DNA from: Hyphomicrobiales bacterium | Lineage (GTDB): Bacteria > Pseudomonadota > Alphaproteobacteria > Rhizobiales > Kaistiaceae | Length of the DNA stretch: 6,351 bases | Direction of reading: 5' to 3' | NCBI GenBank assembly: GCA_017305815.1 | Contig: JAFKJZ010000591.1 | Span: forward strand, 1 to 6,351 | Shown: piece by piece, positions 1 through 4,961 of the stretch | Numbering within the stretch: position 1 is the stretch's first letter | Layout: each line of letters starts with the position of its first letter | The notes under the pieces: generated by a model | The model's database searches: none | What the model was told of the DNA's origin: nothing | What the model saw: the letters and a program-made list of their open reading frames with translations, nothing else | Made by a program: the position numbers and the translations under genes

Positions 1-3000
1 TCGCCATAGGTCTTCACGGCGTCGCCGGTATTGCTCACCTCGACGATCCCGGCATTGCCGCCGGTGCCGCCGCGACCGCCGACTGCCACGGCGAATGCCG
101 CCGCCGAGCCCGTGCGCGCGATCGACCACACGCCCGCGCCGGCAAAGCCGCCCGAACCGCCGCCGCCGCCGACCGATTGCGCATAGAGCGCATGGGCGCC
201 GTTGCCGGTCCGCACGATCTTGTCGCCGACCAGCGTCGCCGTGCCGGTGGTGACGCTGCCGTCATTGTTGAGGATGACGTGACCGCCGGTGCTCGCCGTG
301 CCGCCGCTGCCGCCAATGGCCACCGATGCGCCGATGGCGGGGATGTCCTTGACCGAGATGGTCACCGTCGCCGCGATCGCCGAACCACCATTGCCGCCGC
401 CGCCGCCCACCGACTGCGCCATGATACCGTAGCTGAGGTCGCCCTTGGTGAAGATGTCGCCATAGTTGTTCACGGTCACGGCGCCGCCATTGCCACCCGC
501 GCCGCCGCCGCCGCCGACCGCCACCGAGGCCGCCATCACGCCGGCCGAGCCGGCAAAGGTGAAGCCGCCATTGCCGCCGCCGCCGCCGACCGACTGGGCG
601 AGGATGCCGACGGCATTGTCACCCTCGGTGACCATGTTCCAGGTGCGCCCATCCGTCGTGCTGATGGTGTGGCCGGCGCCATCGGCGTTGACGGTGACTT
701 CGCCGGCCGAGCTGCCGGAACCGCCTTCGCCGCCAAGACCGACGCTGACCGCGCCACCGCCGATGGCGCCGGCGACCACGAAGCCGCCATTGCCGCCACC
801 GCCGCCGACCGACTGGGCCAGAATACCGGTCGAATTGTTGCCCTTGGTCCAGATCGAGCCGGAACTGTCGACGTCGACATCCAGGCCGGCGCCGCCGCTG
901 CTGCCGGCGCCACCAATGCCAACCGCTACGCCGAGACCGCCGATCGCGCCGCTGATCGCATAACCACCATTGCCGCCGCCGCCACCGACCGACTGCGCGA
1001 CGATGCCCTGGGCGTTATCGCTCTTTGTCTTGATATCGCTCCAGCTCGAGACGTTGACCGCCTTGGCGTCACCGCCCTCGCCGCCGGTGCCGCCGATGCT
1101 GACGCCGGCTGCCACCGTTCCGCCGACCGCTACCGCAATCGCGCCGCCACCATTGCCGCCGCCGCCGCCGATCGACTGCGCGAAGATACCACGCGATCCC
1201 GCCCCCTCGGTCGTAATGGTGCCGGCCGTCTCGACGGTCACCTCGCCGCCATCGCCGCCCTTGCCGCCGTCGCCGCCAAAGGCAAGCGCCAGGTCGCCGA
1301 CCGCGGCCGACACGGCAAAGCCGCCATTGCCGCCGCCGCCACCGATCGACTGAGCAAAGACGCCGTCCGACTGGTCGCCATGAGTGATGATCGAATAACG
1401 CGCATTGTCCTCGTCGCGCAGGACCTCGACCGTCTTGCCCTCGCCTCCGTCGCCGCCGGTGCCGCCGAGCGCGACGCTGACGCCGGCGCTGCCGGAGAAG
1501 GCGCCGCCGCCATTGCCGCCGCCGCCGCCGACCGACTGCGCGAAGATGCCGGCCGAATTGATGGAATCGGCGCCATAGATGCCGGTTTCGATATCGCCAG
1601 CATTGATGACGGTGACGCGGGAGCCATCGCCGCCCTTGCCGCCCGTTCCGCCTGCCGTGAACAGGCCGGCGCTGACGCCGCCATTGCCGCCGCCGCCGCC
1701 GATCGACTGCGCCAGGATGCCGGCTGAATAGGCGTCATGCGTCTTGATCGAGCCGGCGCTGGTATTGGTGACCTCGACGATGCCGCCATCGCTGGTCGCA
1801 CTGCCGTTGCCGCCCAGCGCGACGAGGCCGCCGGCCCGGCCGCCATTGCCGCCGCCGCCGCCGATCGACTGCGCCAGGATGCCGTTGGAGGAGACGCCAT
1901 AGGTCTCGATCGCGCCGGAATTGGTGACGCCGACCGTCACCACATCGGCCGGTCCGCCATTGCCGCCCGGCGCGCCGGAACCGCTGCCGGCGAACAGGCC
2001 GAAATTCGAGCCGCCGTCGCCACCGCCACCACCGATGGTCTGGGCCAGGATACCCTGCGAGTAATCACCGGTGGTGGTGATCGAGCCGCCGTTCACGACG
2101 TGGACGATGCCGCCATTGCCGCCATTGCCGCCGCTGCCGCCCGAGGCCGAGAACAGGCCGAAGCCGCCGGCGCTGCCGCCACCCCCGCCGCCGATCGACT
2201 GCGCCACGATGCCGTGAGAATAGATTCCGGACGTGCTGATCGACGTGCCGGCGCTGGTGGTGACATTGGCGTTGCCGCCGCTGCCGGCCGCATTGCCGCC
2301 GCCCGGGTTGAAGACAAGGCCACCGCCGCCGCCGCCATTGCCGCCGCCGCCGCCCTGGCTGACAGCGGCGATACCGACCGAGTAGTCCCCCGTCGTGATG
2401 ACGCGACCGCCGGTGAAATTGACGGTTGCCGTTCCGCCGCTGCCGCCGAGGCCACCATCGCCGGCGCTGCCGGAAATGCCATAGGCGCCACCACCATTGC
2501 CGCCATTGCCGGCCATGCTTGTCGCGACGATGCCGGCGGCGTGATCCGCGCTGGTCGTGACGTTGCCGTTCGCGTTCACCGTGGCGTTGCCGCCATCCGC
2601 GCCGTTGCCGCCATCGCCGCCATTCGAGAAGACATAGCCATTGCTGCCATTGCCGCCACGGCTGCCATTCGACTGGGCGATGACGCCCGGCACGCCATCC
2701 GTATTGCCACCGACGACGCCGTTGGCGGCATTGGCGCCCGGCGTGTAGTTCACGATGAGGGTCGGGCCGGCATTTCCGGTCGGGCCGCTGGCCGCCTTCG
2801 CGGGCGGCGCGATGCAGTTGGCGCCGGCGCAGGTTTCGGGCTTGGCCGGCTCGTCGTCGGTGGCCGGCACGGCTGGCGTGATGGTGCAGTTGGCGGGCTG
2901 TCCCTGCGCCGGGGGCGCGCAGGTGTAATGCTCGACGGCGGCCGGATCGATCGGCGACGAACCCGTGCCGGTCAGCGACACCTGCGACAGGTTCGAGGTC

Positions 3001-3263
3001 AGGGAATTCACGTTGAGCGTCGTGACGCTGGGCGCCGTGTAGACGGCCGAGCCGCCATTAGCGTCGCCGGTGCAGTTCATCACATTGCCGGTCGGGCCGA
3101 CGCAGGCAGCCGCGGCCGGATCGCTGGCACCCAGGAGCGCCAACAGACCGAGAAATCCAGAGAGGAGCGCCGCCGCGGCAGCCCCGCGAAGCGTCGAGAC
3201 GCCTATCGGGCGATAGCGCCCGAGCGCCCGCAGCGCCGCAACCCGCGTCCAGATCCCCGCCAT
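1..3263 (-). CDS. Giant glycine-rich autotransporter/adhesin-like protein, N-terminal part (C-terminus beyond left edge)
   Basis: The frame starts at the ATG at 3263-3261 and stays open to the left edge, giving 1087 codons with no stop. Visible parts in order: a long signal peptide (residues 1 to about 53, hydrophobic core about 28-46, ending in an Ala-rich cleavage region), a non-repetitive region with six cysteines (54, 64, 115, 126, 145, 150), and from about residue 185 a chain of Gly/Asn/Ser-rich units of 51-79 residues. Each unit carries G-I-x-A-Q-S-I/V followed by a five-glycine run. Such units are known in very large autotransporter passengers of Hyphomicrobiales, where they form repeated beta strands and a C-terminal barrel anchors the protein. 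Export to the cell surface is therefore inferred; no barrel is visible here. All 15 units are in one frame, so the gene looks intact. It is transcribed away from the Rid gene. Ligand and function are unknown. Confidence 0.88.
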   Translation of the reverse strand, partial: MAGIWTRVAALRALGRYRPIGVSTLRGAAAAALLSGFLGLLALLGASDPAAAACVGPTGNVMNCTGDANGGSAVYTAPSVTTLNVNSLTSNLSQVSLTGTGSSPIDPAAVEHYTCAPPAQGQPANCTITPAVPATDDEPAKPETCAGANCIAPPAKAASGPTGNAGPTLIVNYTPGANAANGVVGGNTDGVPGVIAQSNGSRGGNGSNGYVFSNGGDGGNGADGGNATVNANGNVTTSADHAAGIVATSMAGNGGNGGGAYGISGSAGDGGLGGSGGTATVNFTGGRVITTGDYSVGIAAVSQGGGGGNGGGGGGLVFNPGGGNAAGSGGNANVTTSAGTSISTSGIYSHGIVAQSIGGGGGGSAGGFGLFSASGGSGGNGGNGGIVHVVNGGSITTTGDYSQGILAQTIGGGGGDGGSNFGLFAGSGSGAPGGNGGPADVVTVGVTNSGAIETYGVSSNGILAQSIGGGGGNGGRAGGLVALGGNGSATSDGGIVEVTNTSAGSIKTHDAYSAGILAQSIGGGGGNGGVSAGLFTAGGTGGKGGDGSRVTVINAGDIETGIYGADSINSAGIFAQSVGGGGGNGGGAFSGSAGVSVALGGTGGDGGEGKTVEVLRDEDNARYSIITHGDQSDGVFAQSIGGGGGNGGFAVSAAVGDLALAFGGDGGKGGDGGEVTVETAGTITTEGAGSRGIFAQSIGGGGGNGGGAIAVAVGGTVAAGVSIGGTGGEGGDAKAVNVSSWSDIKTKSDNAQGIVAQSVGGGGGNGGYAISGAIGGLGVAVGIGGAGSSGGAGLDVDVDSSGSIWTKGNNSTGILAQSVGGGGGNGGFVVAGAIGGGAVSVGLGGEGGSGSSAGEVTVNADGAGHTISTTDGRTWNMVTEGDNAVGILAQSVGGGGGNGGFTFAGSAGVMAASVAVGGGGGAGGNGGAVTVNNYGDIFTKGDLSYGIMAQSVGGGGGNGGSAIAATVTISVKDIPAIGASVAIGGSGGTASTGGHVILNNDGSVTTGTATLVGDKIVRTGNGAHALYAQSVGGGGGSGGFAGAGVWSIARTGSAAAFAVAVGGRGGTGGNAGIVEVSNTGDAVKTYG
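156..2684 (-). repeat. Fifteen coding repeats with the A-Q-S-I/V-G5 motif
   Basis: The conserved alanine codons have their 5' base at 2678, 2525, 2366, 2204, 2045, 1874, 1712, 1541, 1355, 1181, 998, 818, 599, 419 and 182. All lie in the same frame. Successive spacings are 51, 53, 54, 53, 57, 54, 57, 62, 58, 61, 60, 73, 60 and 79 codons, so units lengthen toward the C-terminus. The first three copies are degenerate (A-Q-S-N-G-S-R, A-T-S-M-A-G-N and A-V-S-Q-G5). From the fourth on, the A-Q-(S/T)-(I/V)-G5 core is nearly invariant. Between cores lie short V-x-V-x-N-x-G-x-I-x-T-x-G stretches, as expected of beta-strand repeats. A sixteenth unit begins at the left edge. Confidence 0.9.
1677..1884. 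repeat. Perfect 46-bp direct repeat pair inside the autotransporter-like gene
   Basis: Bases 1677-1722 and 1839-1884 are identical over 46 positions. The copies are 162 bases apart, exactly 54 codons and one protein repeat unit. They encode the five-glycine core and the preceding G-I-L-A-Q-S-I residues. Recombination between them would remove or add one unit without breaking the frame. Confidence 0.9.
3105..3263 (-). other. Signal peptide of the autotransporter-like protein (residues 1 to about 53)
   Basis: The first 27 residues carry several arginines (7, 12, 16, 18, 26). They are followed by an Ala/Leu/Gly hydrophobic stretch at about 28-46 and a small-residue region (S-D-P-A-A-A-A) before the first cysteine at 54. 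The extended basic n-region resembles the long signal peptides of large autotransporters and supports the ATG at 3263 as the start. The exact cleavage site is an estimate. Cys54 follows alanines and not a canonical L-A/S-G/A lipobox, so a lipoprotein is unlikely. Confidence 0.7.
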
Positions 3264-3277
3264 GTCCCGCCCCCCGC

Positions 3278-3294
3278 CCCTTCGCGCCGAAGGG
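3278..3294 (-). promoter_or_regulatory. Hairpin in the leader of the autotransporter-like gene
   Basis: CCCTTCG (3278-3284) pairs perfectly with CGAAGGG (3288-3294) around a three-base loop. It lies 14 bases upstream of the ATG at 3263. If transcribed, this stem would sit right at the ribosome entry site and leave only a G-rich stretch before the start, so an effect on translation is possible. The structure is seen in the sequence; a regulatory role is inference. Confidence 0.45.
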
Positions 3295-3341
3295 CACGAG
3301 TTCGCGTAGCTGCAACCTATATGGTTTACCACCGCGTAATG

Positions 3342-3354
3342 TGACCCAAGGTCA
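3342..3354. promoter_or_regulatory. Palindrome TGACC-CAA-GGTCA, candidate operator
   Basis: Two perfect 5-base arms are separated by three bases, about 80 bases upstream of the autotransporter-like ATG and about 190 upstream of the Rid start. Its symmetry and place in a divergent intergenic region fit a dimeric regulator's site. No regulator gene is in the window, and I do not recognise the motif as belonging to a named regulator. Confidence 0.4.
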
Positions 3355-3418
3355 GCGGGGGCGCGATTCTCCGGACCTGTTGCGAAAGGGCTGCAAATCC
3401 GCAATCCAAAATATATCT

Positions 3419-3448
3419 TTGGTTGCATCGCCATCGCCGACCTATCTA
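3419..3448 (+). promoter_or_regulatory. Possible sigma-70-type promoter for the Rid gene
   Basis: TTGGTT (3419-3424) and TATCTA (3443-3448) are separated by 18 bases and lie about 90 bases before the GTG start at 3541. Both hexamers are imperfect. An alternative reading is TTGCAT (3423-3428) with CTATTG (3446-3451) at 17 bases. This is a weak match only. Confidence 0.25.
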
Positions 3449-3527
3449 TTGCGAGTGGCGCACATCCCGTTCAACGGCTAACCGGATGCCTTGGGGCGGC
3501 GCGAGGACGCACCGCCCGCACGTTACG

Positions 3528-3533
3528 AAGGAG
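3528..3533 (+). promoter_or_regulatory. Ribosome binding site AAGGAG of the Rid gene
   Basis: A strong Shine-Dalgarno sits seven bases before the GTG at 3541. This spacing decides the start: the protein begins at GTG, with no in-frame ATG near it. It also argues against the other frame that opens at 3491. Confidence 0.8.
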
Positions 3534-3540
3534 CGATTTC

Positions 3541-3888
3541 GTGGAGATTTCGAGACTGGAGCCGGCGGCGCGCTGGTGCGAGACCGCGACCCATGACGGC
3601 GTCGTGCATGTCGCCGGCCAGGTCGGGCAGCCGGGCGCCGACATCATCACCCAGACGCGCGGCGCGCTGGCCGAGATGGACCGCGTGCTCGCGCTCTCCG
3701 GCACCGACAAATCGCGCCTGCTCTCGGTCACGATCTGGCTGGCCGACATCGCCGATTTTGCCGCCATGAACAGCGTCTGGGACGCCTGGATCGACCCGGC
3801 CAACCCGCCGGCCCGCGCCACCGGCGGCATTCCGCTCGCCGATCCCGACTACAAGATCGAGATCACGGCGGTCGCCGCCCTGCCCTGA
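3541..3888 (+). CDS. Rid-family protein (YjgF/YER057c/UK114), probable enamine/imine deaminase
   Basis: A 115-residue protein starting with GTG, placed by a strong AAGGAG seven bases upstream, and ending at TGA 3886-3888. Rid proteins are small trimeric cytosolic enzymes; RidA hydrolyses reactive enamines/imines such as 2-aminoacrylate released by PLP enzymes. Visible hallmarks are V-A-G-Q-V near residues 24-28, a central L-S-V-T-I-W-L-A-D-I segment (61-70), P-A-R at 90-92 and K-I-E-I at 105-108. Arg92 and Glu107 are 15 residues apart, matching Arg105 and Glu120 of Escherichia coli RidA, so the catalytic pair is kept. The protein is about 13 residues shorter than RidA, mainly at the N-terminus. 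It may belong to a short Rid subgroup with D-K-S-R-L and N-P-P-A-R-A-T motifs, so the substrate could differ. It stands alone, divergent from one neighbour and convergent with the other, so the context does not indicate a pathway. Confidence 0.9.
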   Translation: MEISRLEPAARWCETATHDGVVHVAGQVGQPGADIITQTRGALAEMDRVLALSGTDKSRLLSVTIWLADIADFAAMNSVWDAWIDPANPPARATGGIPLADPDYKIEITAVAALP

Positions 3889-3900
3889 GGCTGGACGCGG

Positions 3901-3926
3901 GCGCCGGCGGCCGAGGCAGCCGGCGC
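3901..3926. terminator. GC-rich inverted repeat between convergent genes, possible bidirectional terminator
   Basis: GCGCCGGC (3901-3908) and GCCGGCGC (3919-3926) are perfect inverted 8-base arms around a 10-base loop. The pair lies between the Rid stop codon (3886-3888) and the permease stop codon (3928-3926), and its last base is part of the latter. No T-run follows on either strand, so it is not a classical intrinsic terminator. Its location between converging genes is the main reason for the call. Confidence 0.4.
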
Positions 3927-4961
3927 TATCCCTTCAGGACGGCGCTGCGGAAGCGGGCGAGCGACACGAAGAAATAGGCGCCGCCAAAGGCCAGGAATAT
4001 CAGCAGGTACTGCCAGACGAGAGGGAAACCGCCGCCCCGGAACAGCACCGCCTGGGTGAACGACACGAAATGCGGCGTCGTCGTCAGCGCCTGCATCGTG
4101 TAGCGCAGCCATACCGGCATGCTCTCCAGCGGCGTCGCGCTGCCGGACAGCAGGTTCAGCACGATCAGGACGGGGATCGCCAGCAGGCCGAACTGCGCCA
4201 TCGAGGTCGAGAAGGTAGCGACCAGGATTCCCATCGAGGCGATCGAGAGCGTGTAGATCGTCGTCCCGAGCAGGAACAGGCCGATCGAGCCCTGGATCGG
4301 CACGCCGAGCAGCATCTGCACGACGAAGATCAGCGACAGGGTCGCCGCGGCGACGATGATCAGGCCATTCGCCAGGATCTTGGCGAGCACGATTTGGCCG
4401 GCCCCGACCGGCATGACGAGCAGATGCTCGACCGTGCCGCGCTCGCGCTCACGGATCAGCGCCGCGCCGGACAGGATCAGCGTCAGCATCGTGACATTGT
4501 TCATCACCTGCATCAGCGCGCCGAACCAGACCGAGTTCAGGTTCGGATTGAAGGCATTGCGCATCACCAGCCTGACCGGCGCCGTCGCCTCGATGCCGCC
4601 GCCATAGCGGAATTCCGAGATCTCGTTGGCGATGACGTTCTGCAACGCCACCACGCCATTGCCGGCAAAGGCCATGGCGGTGGCGTCGATCTCGACCTGG
4701 AGCTCGGCGGCGCGGTTCGACCGCACGTCGCGCTCGAAATTCGGCGGGATGTCGAGCACGAAGACGAAGCGGCCCTCGTTCAGCGCAGCGTCGACGTCAC
4801 GCGGCGCGATCTTCACCGCCTCCTGGAAGATCGGCGGCTGCAGCGCGCCGAAAGGTGTAGAGCACCAGAACCAGCATGATCGGATCCGCCTTGATGCTGC
4901 GGAGTTCCTTGATGAAGAGCTGGAAGAGGCCGGAACACCAGCGGAAGAACTTCTTCATCAT
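3926..4961 (-). pseudogene. yhhJ: YhhJ-like ABC-2 permease, broken by an internal deletion with frame loss
   Basis: Reading starts at ATG 4961-4959. It gives 37 residues matching the family N-terminus (M-M-K-K-F-F, then K-E-L-R-S-I-K-A-D-P, then the start of helix 1), then unrelated residues to a TGA at 4799-4797. Homology resumes in another frame with P-P-I-F-Q-E-A-V-K-I-A-P-R-D-V-D (bases 4837-4790) and continues to TAG 3928-3926. This second part has F-V-L-D-I-P-P-N-F-E-R-D-V, the R-E-R-E-R-G-T-V-E-H-L-L-V-M-P coupling region and about five membrane segments. Against my recollection of Escherichia coli YhhJ, about 35-40 residues are absent at the join, near 4848-4853. Missing are the rest of helix 1 and the first strand of the periplasmic domain, so a point error alone cannot explain it. 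An intact protein would be about 375 residues and pair with the RbbA-like ATPase-permease. A functional N-truncated product seems unlikely. Assembly error cannot be excluded. Confidence 0.82.
4848..4853 (-). other. Approximate deletion/frame-change junction in the yhhJ-like gene
   Basis: On the minus strand the codons for L-Y-T-F end at 4851 in the frame of the 4961 start. The sequence that matches the family again (A-L-Q-P-P) is read one frame away from about 4846. The exact breakpoint cannot be placed without the intact parent sequence. It falls inside the first transmembrane helix. Confidence 0.7.

Larger units (their letters stand above)
3264..3540. other. Divergent intergenic region between the autotransporter-like gene and the Rid gene
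   Basis: This 277-base stretch contains no convincing gene. It is less GC-rich than its surroundings around 3311-3345 and 3396-3450, where runs such as atatat occur, as expected of a region holding two divergent promoters. It contains a leader hairpin at 3278-3294, a palindrome at 3342-3354, a possible plus-strand promoter at 3419-3448 and the Rid ribosome binding site, each listed separately. I could not assign a convincing -35/-10 pair for the minus-strand gene. Its Shine-Dalgarno is also unclear: the bases just before its ATG are a run of G with single C interruptions. Confidence 0.6.

Noticed and set aside
177..1727. Plus-strand 516-codon open frame with Ala-rich repeats
   Set aside because: It is antisense to the glycine-rich gene. 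Its repeat pattern is the mirror of the five-glycine motif coding, and it has no recognisable domain.
156..2684. CRISPR array or non-coding tandem repeats
   Set aside because: The periodic sequence stays in one coding frame, with variable unit length and codon-level variation. It is a protein repeat.
1..3263. Mycobacterial PE_PGRS-type protein
   Set aside because: It is glycine-rich, but it has no PE domain, has a Gram-negative-type signal peptide and uses the A-Q-S-I-G5 unit. Its neighbours (RbbA/YhhJ) are proteobacterial.
1737..3344. Plus-strand 535-codon open frame
   Set aside because: It is also antisense to the autotransporter-like gene. Its composition is an artefact, and it crosses the signal-peptide region and leader of the real gene.
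3380..3404. TTGCG and CGCAA inverted arms with a 15-base spacer
   Set aside because: The arms are only five bases long and far apart, so this could easily be chance.
3471..3830. Minus-strand 119-codon frame over the Rid gene
   Set aside because: The plus-strand Rid protein has a strong ribosome binding site and family motifs in the same place, so this is a shadow.
3926..4816. GTG at 4816 as the genuine start of an intact 296-residue permease
   Set aside because: The GTG codes a valine inside a family-conserved stretch, homology continues upstream of it, and helix 1 would be missing. A broken gene explains the data better.
4070..4879. Plus-strand 269-codon Arg/Gln/Asp-rich frame
   Set aside because: It is antisense to the yhhJ-like gene. 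The minus strand here shows clear permease motifs and helices.
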